NCBI GenBank assembly: GCA_012976225.1
Contig: JAAVVG010000002.1
Coordinates: 1,116,001 to 1,180,000, forward strand
DNA length: 64,000 bases
Source of the DNA: Golubevia sp. BC0850
Taxonomy: Eukaryota; Basidiomycota; Exobasidiomycetes; Golubeviales; Golubeviaceae
Direction: 5' to 3'
A program made the position numbers and the translations under genes. How positions within the stretch are numbered: position 1 is the first letter of the stretch; every line of letters starts with the position of its first letter. Below, piece by piece: positions 13,342 through 25,818 of this stretch. Below the pieces are notes generated by a model. It saw nothing but the letters and a program-made list of their open reading frames with translations, had not been told where the DNA came from and made no database searches.

Positions 13342-14268
13342 TTCTGATTGAGTTGACCAGTCGTGAGGGCTCAGTCTGACTTGGACTTGTAGACCAGTGA
13401 AGGTGAAGAGGTCTTGAAGTGAATAGGCGAGATTACCAGAGCGAAGGAGTGAAGGAGGCAAGAGGTATTAGAGGAGAGGGAATGGAGAGGGGATTGGGAA
13501 TGAAACCTAAAAGGATGGATAAAGATGTTGAAATAAGAGGAAGAAGATGAAGAATTGGAATATTTACTTGAGGATTGTAGGTTGACTCTATCTCTATCTT
13601 CGATTTCCTCTCTCTCTCTCTGTGGAACTCTTGCTTGAATTAAAGGGACTTGTCAGAGTGAGGATTGAAGATTAGAGGATTAATTGATCCAGAGACCTAC
13701 ACAAGCTATTAAAGGGAAAGATTAAAGAGTCGTGAAGGTAGTAAGAAGAAGTGGTCGCAAAGTCAGGAAGGAGAAGAGACGACCAAGAAGACAAGGGCTA
13801 TGACCTCTAAAAACCGCCTACCGAGCTGGTTCGGTCGCAACTCTCCTTAGAAAGTACAAGGTCAGAGAAGATTAGGAATGTGTGACAAACATTGAATTAT
13901 CTAGCTATCAATTTCAAGACCTATCAGTAAGATTGTATGTAGTGGTCAGAGTGTGCCTCCAGAGAGGGATAACGGTGCAAGCGTGCTGCTGTAGAGAACG
14001 CGGATTCGATTTCGGTCTTCCCTCTCCTCCCACCCAACTCAACCTCCCCTCCTCAAAAATGGTCAACAGATTCTAAAGACTCCCTTTTGACCTTCATCCT
14101 TCTTCTTAATCCTCTACTCCCTCCCCCTCCCCTCTCACTCTCTTCATCCTCAACCTGACCAGAGATCTTTACTGACTCTTTGCTCAGCAAAAACCGACCC
14201 TTTCCTCTTAAATTCCATCAAAACGCTGCGCCAACTTCAACTCTCTCTCTTCGATTCTCTTCTCGGTC
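13342..14268. promoter_or_regulatory. Divergent intergenic region, PUF gene / AT-hook gene
   Basis: About 930 bp between two divergent start codons. It contains a (TC)n-type tract near 13608-13622 and several pyrimidine-rich runs close to the plus-strand gene (14105-14150), common in fungal core promoters. No gene or RNA was recognised. Confidence 0.45.
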
Positions 14269-17200
14269 ATGTCACAATCTTCATCAATCAATAATGAAAT
14301 CGCAAATAGAAGGTCAATCCCTTCAAGAACGAGGAGAATGCCTTCAAGGCTTCTCTCTCCCGATTCAGCAACTGCCAACACCACCAACCCTTCAACTTCC
14401 ACTTCCATTCCAAGTCAACCTCCACAGGCCTCTAGATCCTCAAACAGATCCAATGCAGGTATTCATTCAGCTAGGCAGCGGGAGGAAGAACAGGCAGAGA
14501 ACTCGATCGCCGTGGGCAAGAGAAAGAGAAGGTGAGTTTCACTACTGTAGGGGGGTCCAAGTCATGTGGAAAAGGAGGCTCGACAACGGGGCATAACAAA
14601 CACGGGGATGGAACCTAATTACCCAATACAGTTATGGGATTATCTTATGGTTCTTGAAAGGAATAGAGAGATGGGCAACAGCGACGATGTCGTCCGTAGC
14701 TCGAACTTTTGCTGGGAGAGAAGAAGTTTCGGAACCTAGAGTTTCAACCGCCCAGTCCCGATATAGACTCAGTCGAGAATCCTTCCTCCTTCCTTGACAA
14801 GATGGGTCTTGTCGCGCATTTGTAGAAAAGAGAGAATGGCTGAATTGAGTCGAAGTTGCGATCCATCGATTCCGAAACGCATACAGTCTGACCTGCTGAC
14901 TGACCTTGCCTCTTCTCTCACCTCCACCCTCTCACGACCCCTTCCCTCTCTTCCTCTCTTTCCCTTCTCACCTCCCTTCAATGATCCTTTTCATACTGCC
15001 TCAACTCAAATCACTCAGGCCTAGCACTATGAAAGAGCTTCCGTCAACTCTCACCTCGCGCTCGGAATCCTTTTCGCCACCAGCTCCAACCTCAAATCCG
15101 TCCCCCTCCAACCAACTTTCAACAAATCCACCAATCAGGCTCAAGCTCAGAGTCTCTCCTCTCATGAACCCTCAACAATCATCCTCTGCTTCTCCAGCTT
15201 CAGGTGTTGGTCGGCAATCTCTCTCCAGTCTCTCCGAATCCCCTCCTTCCAACTCTGAGGCGACAAATCAACTGGCCATTCAAACTGCCATTCAAGCAGT
15301 CATGAACCATGCCTCTACCTCAGCATCGTCATCGTCTAGAAGCTTTGTTCGTCAAGGCGGAGAGGGTCTATCTACTTCAGCTGGCAGCTCCGGACATCAA
15401 GACTTCAACAGCTCAGTCGGGTCGACGAGCTTTGGAGGTGGATACGACTCGGATGCAGGAGATGCCACCACGGCGCTGCTGAGAGCTCAAGAGCCCGACT
15501 ATGGCTCAGATATGGACGATGGACATGGAGGTCGAAGCTGCTACAATGGAAACGGCTCGGTCCAGATCAGGAACTTCAGGTCGAGGTCTAGGAAGAATGC
15601 TTCTCCGAGTCTCGAGTCAAGTGGGCCCTCTTCGAAAAAGGAAGGAAAGTCAATCTCTAGGACAGGAGCAAGAAGCATCAAGATCAAAGGTCATCACAGA
15701 TCCATCTCTGTCAATGGGTTTGGAAGCACCTTCTCCGACGCCTCAACTCTCGATCACTCCACAAGGTCGAAATCTCATGGTCGACGCTCCCCCCTTCATC
15801 ACAAACCTTCCAATCTGAAGCACTCGAGAACCAGGACTAGGACTGAAGAGACTGGACTCCTCTCTGCTCATTCTGGTGGGGAGATGGGAATGGATCTGGT
15901 CTTTGAAGGGAACGATGACTTGGAGCTCAACACAGCAGAAGCGTGTGCTTACGAAGGTGAAGTCTCTTCAGACGCCGAAGAAGAGGACGACGAAGAGGAC
16001 GACTTCCACGAAGCTATGCTCAATGGGAGCGACTTCTTCTCTCAACAATCTAGAGCTGCCGAGAAGACACATCTCATGAGCAGAAACGGATTCGGTCAAG
16101 TCAAAGGCTCTGACTCAACTCATGACGGCGAAAGAGCCTTCCTCTTTGGAGCAAGTGCGAGTGGATCGACGACCGACATTGATGCGGAAGATACTCCAGC
16201 CACCACTCCCAGAAGTCCAGTCAGTGTCGGAGGAGAGTTGGACATCAACATCAACTACTCGGACCATTCTGCCTCTAACAACGCCTCTCAATCTACCTCT
16301 TCAATTCAGCAGCCCCTTACTGCTTCTTCAAACTCCAATCCAGGTCAGAAGATCAGCCCTTCCAAGTCCAGACTCAAGGTGGAAGTGGCAAAGCCAACTC
16401 CACCAACCACAAGGACTAGGTCGTCTCTCAATTCTTCTACCTCAAGCACGGTCAACAAGGTATCGAATTCAGTCAAATCGAAGATCGATGGAGATGCGAC
16501 TGGAAAGACTTCGACCTCATCTTCGCCAGATGGCAGCACGACTCCGAAGAGGAAGAGAGAGGCAGTCTTCGCTCACGCTCTGCCTTCTCCTCCCAAGCCT
16601 CGAGCTGACGCCGGTAAACTTTTCTTGAGTTTGCCATATGGCGAGAGCGAGGAGGAGCACGAAGAAGGGAGAGGAGGACGTCGAGGCAAGACTTCAGAGA
16701 ACGGTGACCTCAAGAGAGGAGGCGATGGGAAAGGATCGAAAGTAGACGGCAAGGAAGGAACCCAAGCTCAAGAAGACGGTACCGGAAAACTTTCTGTCAA
16801 GACCAAAGATCTACCGTCTAGAAGAGGTGCATCTCAACGATCGACCCTCACTGCAACGAAATGCAATCCATCTACCAACCTCAGCCAAAGTACCAACACT
16901 CCTTCTAGAAGAGATCACAAACAGACACCATCAACGAGTCGTCTCAGCGATCAAAGCAGTAGTCAGGCGGGAGAACGGCTAGGGATGACCTCAACTTCTC
17001 CTCTGATGTCACCCTCGGACTCGGTTAGAGCTCTCCATCTCCATCTCAACCTTGGTAAACTCAGTTCCGGCTTCTCTGGAATAACTAGTCCAACTCTTCT
17101 GACACCTGGTCTTCATAGGAGCGGAAGCGGAATGGGAGTCGATGAAGAAATTGGTCTCAGTCCTTCAGCCCTTGGAGGTGGGGAAGGCTTGAAGGAACCT

Positions 17201-17851
17201 GCGCCACTGCAACTTCCAGAATCGGTGACATCAACTCAAAGAAGATCCCAGCCACTGGAAGAAGATGATCTCAATCGAATCGAGAGAAAAGAACAGGTGG
17301 AAGAAGATGAAGTCGGTAGAATGCTCACCTCTCCCTCAAAAAACAAGCAAAAAACAAGAAATTCTTTTGGAAAACAAGTACGACAACTCTCTCCATTCTC
17401 AACTTTTTCAAATCAAGCTCCTCCTCAATCCACTAGAGACGGACTCGAGGACGAGGAGGATTCGGTCTCCAGTCTCTCAGCTGGTTCAGATTGGCTAGCT
17501 AACGCAAGATCAGTCTCTGCAGATCTTTCACCTACTACTGAAGAACGAGCTGAAGATTTAGATATGCTTCACGACCTTGGTCGACCTGAAGACATGCCTT
17601 TGAGCGAGTTGGATTTAGCTTGGGGTTTGGAAAGTGGAGAGATGGAAGGAGTTGGAAAGGAGAACGGAGTTCAAGATAGAGCCTCATCTCCACCTGCTGG
17701 TCCAGGTAACAAAAACTCAAGGAAAGCCCCTGCTTCTCTAGTTCCGCAGAAACGTCTATCAAGTGGTGTCGAAGATGGAGGAGAAGAAGAGCAAGAAGGC
17801 GTTCAAGTGGCGAAGAAGAGGGGAAGGCCTGCAAGACGACCCAAAGCTTAG
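14269..17851 (+). CDS. Large Ser-rich nuclear-type protein with C-terminal AT-hook
   Basis: I do not recognise a family. Two exons are proposed: 14269-14531 and 15019-17851, giving about 1,031 residues. The junction 'GKRKR|RPSTMKELP' keeps frame across a GT-AG intron of 487 bp. If that junction is wrong, the ATG at 15029 ('MKELPS') is the fallback start. Visible parts: a basic 'GKRKRRP' stretch, 'IRLKLRVSP', several acidic patches ('SSDAEEEDDEEDDFHEA'), many Ser/Thr-Pro sites, 'PKRKREAVFAHALPSPPKPR', and the end 'KKRGRPARRPKA', a good AT-hook (GRP core flanked by basic residues). This suggests a chromatin or minor-groove DNA-binding role, by inference only. It is divergent from the PUF gene. 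Confidence 0.7.
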
Positions 17852-18872
17852 ATTTCCAACATTTGAATCCTCAATTCTCCAATACAGGAGTGCTTCCCGT
17901 TCTTCGATTTCTACGTCTACACTCTTCAACTTTTCCTCAATGTGAACTCTCCTTCGATTCTTCTTTTCTACAAAATCAAAAAAATTTAATCAAATTCATG
18001 AACACTCTCTTCCCTACATAGTCTCTCTCTGTTTCTCTTCATTAAATTGTTTGATGTCCCCTTATATTGTATCTTAGAATTTGTGTCTCAACCTTTTCCT
18101 TCTCATCCCGAATCCCTCTTCTTTCTTCTCCATCAAAATCAGAACAGTGCTCCCTGTAAACGAACTCTCAAACCGTTCAAAAAAGAAAAGTTACCTCTCT
18201 CTTCTCCAGATTAAGCTGAAATTCGCTCTTCTCTTCACCACCCCTCACCTTTTCCTTTATGCCCCTTTTTCAATCATCAATCATCACCGCCACCACTACT
18301 ACACGCTTACTATATACTACTTACTTACTACAGTACTAAATTCAAATCCTTCTCTAATGCTCTCTCTCATCACTTAGGAAACCCAAAAAATCGGTTGTGT
18401 GTTTGCACAAAACGGTGCGAATCAGAAAGCTATCAAAGAGGTTCCCCCTTTCCAGAGAGCGAGTTCGTTACAGAGTCGAAAGCAGACAGAGAAACAAAAG
18501 GAGAGAGGCGGCAATACCAAGAAAGAAAGAGGTGAGCAAAAGCCTAACAAAGAGAGGGGGGTTGGGAATAAGTTGCAAAAGGCTTAAGATGAGTTTGATG
18601 TTGACGCGTTGGCGAGCCGAATTTCCTTTGCAAAAGAGGGAGGTTGAAAGAGGAGTGAACTAAAATGTAGAAGTGAGAAGGAGATGAAATTAGATTCTCT
18701 CTGCTGATTTGTAGTGAAGGAAAGTAGTAGCTCGACCTGAAGAGTGTTCCGTGTCGTTGCTTTCAAGCTTGATGGTCGGATCTTTCTTCACCAGGAGCAT
18801 AGAACGCTTTCGTGAGCTCGATTTCACGTCCTCGAGGTCCTGAGAAATAGAACAAAGTCGCAATCCAACGTG
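17852..18872. other. Intergenic region after the AT-hook gene
   Basis: Contains the 3' region of the AT-hook gene, pyrimidine-rich at 17880-18380 and then purine-rich. No open frame shows a recognisable domain, and no RNA gene is seen. Confidence 0.5.
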
Positions 18873-19199
18873 TCAGTCAAGGGTAAAACCTGCCGTCATC
18901 AGCCAGAGCAAGACTCTCTGGCTTTCACCGGCTTCCTCGACATCCAACATCTCCACCTCGATGTTTTGTTCGTGACCTATGTATTGGAGGATCTTTATGT
19001 TAATTTCCAACTTGGACAACTCTTTCTGATCTTGCATTGATATCGTTTCTCCAAACCGGGCCAAGAACATCCTGAGTAGGGTGATCTTCTTGAAGGTCTT
19101 AAGAAAGAACTTGGGACTTTTCGTGAGAATCGAACCTAGGAAACATTTTGCCGGCTGATTGTCGACTATACGGCCGCTGTAGAGTAAGCGCAATTGCAT
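18873..19199 (-). pseudogene. C-terminal fragment of an LRR-like gene (relic 2)
   Basis: A 108-codon open frame on the minus strand with leucine-rich segments ('SPKFFLKTFKKITLLRMFLARFG', shown here only as a motif area) and an acidic tail near 'VEMLDVEEAGES'. Preceding in-frame text on the same strand ('VDWLSVTAFRGP') is stopped just before the ATG. It is too short for a whole LRR protein and lies in an otherwise empty stretch, so I read it as the tail end of a decayed LRR gene. Its link to the F-box/LRR family at 38.6 and 44.9 kb is only suggestive. A short real gene is possible. Confidence 0.35.
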
Positions 19200-19346
19200 C
19201 AGGGTCCTCGGAAGGCTGTCACGCTCAACCAGTCGACTCTATCTCTATACAATATATTTCCAACACGAGACAACTCAATCTTCATACACAACTCTTGAAA
19301 CGTCACACTTCTGTTTCAAAACATCTCCCCGGCCCAAAACGACTGA

Positions 19347-21395
19347 TCAAATGACGTCTTCCCGAGGGTAGACAGCGAGCCAAAGATCCTACGAGAAGAA
19401 GAGACGAGAGGGTCAGCCCAATTCCATCGACCTCCACGAAACAAACAAGCCCTCAAACTCACGCTTGGAGTCAGGAACCAACCTGGACTCTTACAGTTCC
19501 AAGGCTCTTCATCTCCCTCGTTCCCATCCAATCCTCTAGGGGGTAGTTGGAAAGGACTGCCCAGCTCGTGTCTAGGAGCGAACTCGAATCGATACTTGAT
19601 GAGTAAAGAAGGGATGGCCTTATGAAGTTCCATCAAAGAGATATTCTTGGAGCGAGAAAGGAAGAGAGTCAAAAAAAAGATAGAAAGGGTAGACTTCGTG
19701 TCGATTGGCATCTCCCTTCGGTCCTTCTGACAGCCGACGACGACTCACCTTCCCAATGCAAGCTCTACTTCCCTCTCCAAAGGAAAAGAAGAATTTCTCC
19801 ATTCTCTTTCTCTCTTCTTCATCCGCCTCCAACCATCTCTCAGGTCTGAAAGTCTCAGCATCTAGTCCAAAGCTTTCCTTCTGGCGATGAACTACATAAG
19901 GGGAGATTCCGACCGAGATCCCTTTGGGAAAGAACCTTCCCAAGATGACACCTCCTTCCTTTGGCATATTTCTTGGAAGATCCATCGAGATTGGAGGATG
20001 CAGCCTTAAACTTTCTTTGAGCGCTGCAGCAAGGTAGGGTAGATTAACACCTTGAGAGTATTGAACAGGTAAAGAGAGTTTCCCTTGTTCGAAAGCTTGG
20101 TCGATTTCCTCTTGAAGTTTTGAGTAAGAGGATGGATTTGATAGAAGTTGACGGATGAAAGCTGAGAGAGCCACAGAAGTAGTGTCACTTCCAGCTGCGA
20201 TTACGGATGTAGATACCCTATGGACATCAGACTTTGAGTATTTCTTGTTTGTCTTTGGATGATTAGAATTCATGAACTTGGTGACCATGTCTGGTCTTGA
20301 CTCTTGACCAGATTCCATTTCCTGATATCTGAAGTTGAGTAGTTCCCAGGTCTTTAAAGTCACGACCTCTGACCCAGGCTCTTTCTTGATCCTAGGTAGA
20401 AGATATCGAGTTAAAGGACTCAGAAGTGGAACGCAGCCAGCGATGGCTCCCCAGTCTGAAAGGTTCGAAACACCTTTCAGGAAGTTGGATGGATCTTCCC
20501 CCTCAAGCAGATTGAAGGAGGCTCCGAATGCGATCTCTCCAACGGCATCCATGGCAAAGTGGTGAGCCCACTAGAAATTTGAAGAAGAGAAGAAGTAGAA
20601 GGGATAGAAAGGGTCAGAAGCTGCGGTGTCGACGTGAAACAAAAACTCACTTTCGAGAAATCCAAAACCGCTTTCTTCTCACTAGAAGCCTTCTTCTCCT
20701 GAGTAGACTCTCTCTTAAAGCTTGGCATTCCTTCGCTAATCCTTTCGTCAAACCGTTTCATAAGAGTTGCTATGCAACCTTCGACGAATTCTTCCAACTT
20801 GACAAGATTTCCCATCGAATAAACACTTGCTACTGCACGTCTCCTGTTAGAATGACTTTGAGGATCAATGTCACTAAAGAGAGATGATTTACCACCTTTG
20901 GCGACGAAGGAATGATAGAAAGTAGTCTTTGTGAAAGAAGAACCTAAACCGTGAGAATAAATCTGCGAGATGGCATTCGGATCAGAGATTGAAAGATGAG
21001 AAGGTCCGATTCTAAGCATTTTACCGTGCTGTTTATGAAGTTGATGAAGAGCCCAGACCTTTTGGGAGAAGAACGTTGGAAGTAGAGGAAGGGAGGGAGG
21101 AAAGGGGTCAGAGTTCGCCACCAAGATCACAGCGGTCCGAAACATCCTCCTCAACCTTGTCCTATCCACTCACATAATCTTCATTATAAGCATGCCAAAT
21201 CTGCCATACTGGTAGTCCAAATCTTACAGCTGTTGGTCCTGGAATGTCAGAGAGTGGGTGAAAGAACCTGTTGTAGATCACCCAAAGGATGCACCCGAAG
21301 GAAGATGCAATTGAGGCTTGAAGGAGGATGCTCAATCCAGAGATGGGAGAACGAATCGTCTCCGTGAGGTTCACAAAGACTGATTCTGAAGACAT
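19347..21395 (-). CDS. Cytochrome P450 monooxygenase
   Basis: Heme-thiolate monooxygenase with an N-terminal membrane anchor. Five exons (21395-21174, 21058-20651, 20570-19749, 19645-19463, 19388-19347) join in phase to about 558 residues. A hydrophobic anchor spans about residues 20-42, followed by 'FFHPLSDIPGPTAVRFG', the proline-rich hinge. The I-helix has 'AAGSDTTSVALS' with the oxygen-activating Thr. The ExxR motif is 'KESLRLHPP', then 'FRPERWLEADEEE', and the heme loop 'FSFGEGSRACIGK' carries the Cys ligand. The pattern 'CIGKNISLMELHKAIPSLL' resembles the pisatin-demethylase/benzoate-hydroxylase type clans of fungi. The last exon is 42 nt and supplies 'DLWLAVYPREDVI'. Substrate unknown. 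No biosynthetic cluster surrounds it. Confidence 0.9.
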
Positions 21396-21721
21396 TGGGA
21401 AAGAGGAAATTTTGGGAACGGAAGAAAGATCCTCTCTCTTTTATACCCTTGCGGAATTCATGGAGCAGAATTCTTAAATCCTCTCCTCCTCTCAAACCCC
21501 CGATCTGAGCACCTGCGAGCGGCTCGAAAGCAAGTTGAATCTAGGTATTCCGTATCCGAGCACACGGGTTAAGAGCAGGATAAAGCCGAGTGAATGGAAC
21601 GGAGACCAAAGGTTTCGAAAAAGACAGAACTCATATAACTATAACAAGATGATGAAAGAACCAAAGAGGGAAAGAATGAAAAAAGAGATATGAATAGCTC
21701 TAGAAGAGATCAATAGAAGGC

Positions 21722-21757
<36 letters not shown>

Positions 21758-22237
21758 CCATTGAGAAAAGAAAGAGAAGAACGGTGAAAGAAAAGAGCGT
21801 AGGTGTTTTTGAGGTTTTGATCCAGAAAAAGAGCAAGAGAGTAGAGAGACAGGTCGACCAAGGATATAAGAGGGTTATATATAAGAAGATGAAATGCTTG
21901 TAGATGCTGAGAAGTCACCGACTGAGGGGACTAAAGAAGATGGAAGGCGGTGGGAGGCTAGTCAGCTGCTTACACTCCACACTCCACAGTCTTGCGTCGA
22001 CTAGATCTTCGTCATCTCGAGGCAACGAATGTTTTTCAATTAAAGTATAGTCTAGACGCAGCAGCTCGATCGATGCTATGCCAACTGAGCTCGGCATGCC
22101 TTCTCTTGCTGCGTAATCTCCCTCCCCAACCCTCGATGCAACATCCAGCTTCTCTCTCTTGATTCAACTGTGCCTAGTACTCACTTGTAAGTCTAAAGAG
22201 TCTACATGCTTTCCCGCTTCACTTTCCTGTGTTCCGC
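21396..22237. other. Intergenic region with a GA microsatellite
   Basis: This is the upstream region of the P450 gene and the downstream region of the surface-protein gene. It holds an uninterrupted GA dinucleotide tract (about 21726-21755). A minus-strand open stretch at 21915-22097 contains 'IELLRLDYTLIEKHSLPRDD', which looks LRR-like but is too short to assign. Confidence 0.45.
21726..21755. repeat. (GA)n microsatellite
   Basis: About 15 uninterrupted GA units on the + strand, upstream of the P450 gene. Confidence 0.9.
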
Positions 22238-22989
22238 TTAGAGAACAGCAGCGGCACCAGCCACAACGGCAACCAAAGCCAACCCAACGCTGGCCAAAGC
22301 AGTCCTTGGTAGCTGAATTGCAGCTGAGTCGGAGTCACCTGAGCCACCTGTACCGCTTGCATCTGGGGTCTTTGATACCTGTAATTTGGAAGAAGCGGCA
22401 TCTTGAACCTGCTTGACTGAAGCTTCAGACTCAGAGGCGGCGGCAGCAGCGATGGCAGCGTTCACGGAGTTGTAGTAATCATTCGAGTTAGTTGCAAAAG
22501 ATTGAGAAGCGAAGGTGACTCTGTGAAGAGGGGAAGGAGAGGGACCGGAAGGGAAGGGAAGAATTGAACGATTAGTCGAAAATGCGGGGCAAACAACCTG
22601 ATGAGGAAGGAGGATTCCAACCATCATGAGATACACTCCTATGAGCGATGTCTTAGGATCTATCGATCGAGCTCTACAAGGCTTTCTTTATCTCCCAACA
22701 AAACACGGGACACTCACGAGTCAGGAGCGAAGGTGGTTGTAACAGGTAGGTTGGTGTCAAAGACGTAACTTCCAGATTCCGAGAGAGAGACAACGTTGAA
22801 AGTTCCAGCAGAATTGGTAGTACCACCAGCGTTTTGAATGTCTGGGTTGAAAGCTGTACTTGTTACACTGGTTTGAGGAGCTGGAAAGAATTGAGGATCA
22901 ACTACTACCTGGTTGTTCGAGGCGGCTGAAACTAGAGAGGATCCTAATAGGAGCATGGAAGAGGCGACGAGTTGAATTGATTGAACCAT
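22238..22989 (-). CDS. Secreted, probably GPI-anchored, Ala/Ser-rich surface protein
   Basis: Two exons (22989-22718, 22520-22238) join in phase to 184 residues. The N-terminus is a clear signal peptide (hydrophobic 'LVASSMLLLGSSLVSAAS' with an Ala-x-Ala-like cleavage site). The body is Thr/Ser/Asn-rich and then Ala-rich ('AAIAAAAASESEAS'). The C-terminus is Ser/Gly-rich followed by a hydrophobic tail ending 'LALVAVVAGAAAVL'. Signal peptide plus small-residue spacer plus hydrophobic tail is the usual layout of a fungal GPI-anchored cell-wall protein. No enzymatic motif is visible; a structural or surface role is inferred. Confidence 0.82.
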
Positions 22990-24346
22990 GGTTGGAATTG
23001 ATGAATTGGATCGGACAGGATGCAGAGGAAAAGAATCAAATGGAAAGAGAAAGTGAGAGAGGAAAGAGAGAAAGAAAGAGTGGGAGATGGTTGGAGAAGA
23101 GGAGAGGAGGCCCTGAAGCGCTGAAAAGTCAAAGATCTGGATTTCCAACTCAAAACCAACTCCGCGTTTCAACGTTTCAACTTTTCACTCATTTTCAAGA
23201 AAGATGACGTTCAAAGTGGACTCTATTTCCATGAAATATCACGATATCGTATTTAAACGGGTCAAGAAGGGGGCAGAAGAAGTAAACTGAAAAGAGCATT
23301 GAACAGGAGAAGGAAGCCAGTTTCAAGATCGACCCTCTTTCATTCGGAACTTTCCCCTCTCTCATACTAATCAGGAAGCCTAGAAATTGGTATTTCAGCT
23401 GGTTGGTGCTCCCTTCCCATGTTCCCAAGACCCAGGAAGCTCAATGGAGCCAAATTTTCCCCTTCAGTGGTCACTCTCGCTCTCATGCCTCACTAGATTC
23501 TTCCAACTTCTCATCAAAGATCCCCAAGTTGGTCAAATATTGAAGATGATTGACTTCCTTGAAGCAGTCTGAACTAACAGAATTCATTCAGTCGTTGAGT
23601 CTGGTCAATTCTCGATCGTTCAGCCTTTACCCAACCTCGCCAACTCAAAGGACTTTTGAAACTCTCAGTTTTCAAAGCTTGAAATTCACAGGATCAAACT
23701 GATAGGACGGATAATTCGATACCAGTGGAATCCTTTCGAGAGTCTCACTGAATTCTTTCTTGTCGATCGGAGAGACTTCGGATCTGCTTTTAACTGTTGC
23801 GTGAAGTTAGGACTATAGGGACCAATCTTCTTCAAAATCTTCCAGTGACTAGCCAATCATCCTTAGACAAAGATCAGAGAGCCATGGAGACAGGAAGCCA
23901 AACGCAGGAGGGAGATGAAAAGGCGCCAGTAAACACAAAAGTCAAAACAACAATTCCTGATTGTTTTCTGGGGACTTCTCATACCAATTGACTGGTGAGA
24001 ACCTAGCGTTACTGTAGGATGTACAACTCAAACAGGCCGAGACATACGTGACAGCCTGTCTTTTGCTTTGATCTCACAGGACAAGGTATGGAAGTTGGAA
24101 GTTTCTCTTTAGGGTTTCATGGACAGAAACTGAATCTTTCCACCTGAAAAGGGCCAGAAATGAGATCATAAGATGTTGAAGACCCATATCGGTGAGAAAG
24201 TCGTGAAAAACCCTAAATTGAATTTACGTAAAAAGGTAAGGTAGCGAGCGACAAAGTTTCGAGAGAAAAGAAAGCCCCCCATTTGGAACAGAAGGAAACG
24301 TGCGGCATGAAACATTCAAACGAGTCAAAAGCGAAAATTCGACATC
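22990..24346. other. Intergenic region, no gene recognised
   Basis: 1.36 kb. It covers the promoter of the surface-protein gene, with a purine-rich run near 23040-23110 on the + strand. The open stretches at 23387-23572 and 23797-23991 carry no recognisable domain, and neither is flanked by convincing splice sites. It could include more degraded LRR sequence, which I could not establish. Confidence 0.45.
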
Positions 24347-25818
24347 CTAAAACTTCTCGACTCTGGTGAGATTTCCTCTAACATCGCCGACCTCAAATCC
24401 ATAAGTGTGAAGATCGACGAAGAAGAGTGAGGGATCATTTTCAAACTTTTTGAGAGTGAAGCCAGATTGACTACCGCTGTCGACCCCATTTTCAATTCTT
24501 CCAGTGGCGAAAGGGCCCTTGATGCAGGATGCACTAGTCCTCATACTCTTGTCCTCCATGCTGTTTCCTGCTGGGTTAGGGAAAGTGATCCGTGGATAGG
24601 CACTAGCTCCCCAGCCGTTGGGATATCCTAGATGGGTGGCAGCTGTAGAACGGATAACAAAAGAAGAGCGATGAAAAGGTCAGAAGGTTCAGCAGCAGAA
24701 GAGTAGACTTAGAATGCGAAGAAGGGAAGAGACTCACTTCTCCCAGCTGAGTTCGACGGCGAAGAAAGAGGTGAGTGGCAAGTCAGTTTAAAGACGAAAC
24801 AGGTTTTGAATTGGTCGAGTACACTGACCGTTGTAGTAGTCGCCTACAATTCCACTGACGGTAATGTTGTAACAAATGATCTCGAGTTTAGAGTTGATCT
24901 TGAACTCCCATCTTGAGACAGCCCCCTGGAAAGAGATCGGAAGGGACATAAACGGGACAAAGCCAGATTCCAAGAAAATTGGTCAGTTAAATACAACCTT
25001 GCGAAACCTTCTCTTTCCGTATCAGCTTTCAACCTCTTCTTCCCAAAGCCGTCACCATCATCACTCACCTCAGGACCTGGATTTGGTTGACCATCCTTGT
25101 TAAGTACTCCAGTCCAATTAGCACTTGAAGTCCAGTAAGATGTGAATCTCTTTGGTGGCTTCACGATCAACTCTGACTTGACCAGAGGACCACTCAGTCT
25201 GAACTTCTTTGGCTCAGCGACTTTGATTTCAGCGTAGAAGTCAGAGACAGAAGAAAGATCTTGCAGGTCGAAATCGGCCATATCGGATGCTTTCAAGGAT
25301 GATGTGAGTTTATCAAACTTGCTGCACCCTGAGTAAGTGAGAACATCAAGGCCATGACGTTGAGTTTTGGAGCTTCCGGAGGGAAAGCGTAATCTCTTGG
25401 GATTGCGACCATCCTCTTTCTCTCTGATGGAGGCGGCTGATAGAGAAGAGGAGAGAAGCTCAAGTCAGAAAAGCTTGAATTAGACAAAGAAGCCATGCGA
25501 CTCTTATTTACCTCCTCCGCTAGTTTCGTCCCATTTTGCGACTCCCTCCGTCTCGAGAATGGAGCACACGATCCCAGCCTTTGAATCAACGTAGTACTTG
25601 TATCTTCCGAGAGGTCCAATCTGTCCAGTGGGAACCGATTCGTCTAGATGTATAGTCTCGTTGGTAGTTCCAGAAGCGTAATAAGCTGCGTCAAAAGTGA
25701 CGTCGAAGGTCTCCCTGGCGGCGAGGTGTGGTGTGTGGAGATGATTGTGTGCGTTGGCTCTGGCTTGAAGAGAGAACAGAGACAGAGTTAGAATCAAGAG
25801 GGAAGTCGGATTGAACAT
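24347..25818 (-). CDS. Secreted protein of unknown function
   Basis: Five exons are proposed: 25818-25512, 25436-25069, 24925-24829, a 9-nt exon 24746-24738, and 24642-24347. Lengths 307+368+97+9+296 make 1,077 nt, or 358 residues, in phase. The N-terminus is a signal peptide ('SLLILTLSLFSLQARANA'). The mature part has Cys residues near 'GIVCSILE' and 'SGCSKFDKL', potential N-glycosylation sites (NWT, NLT), and a C-terminal 'PSLFFVDLHTYGFEVGDV'. I know no family for it; it looks like an extracellular conserved-hypothetical protein. The tiny fourth exon, bounded by CAG and GTGAGT, is my proposal; omitting it also keeps frame. It is divergent from ELP3 by 602 bp. Confidence 0.72.
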
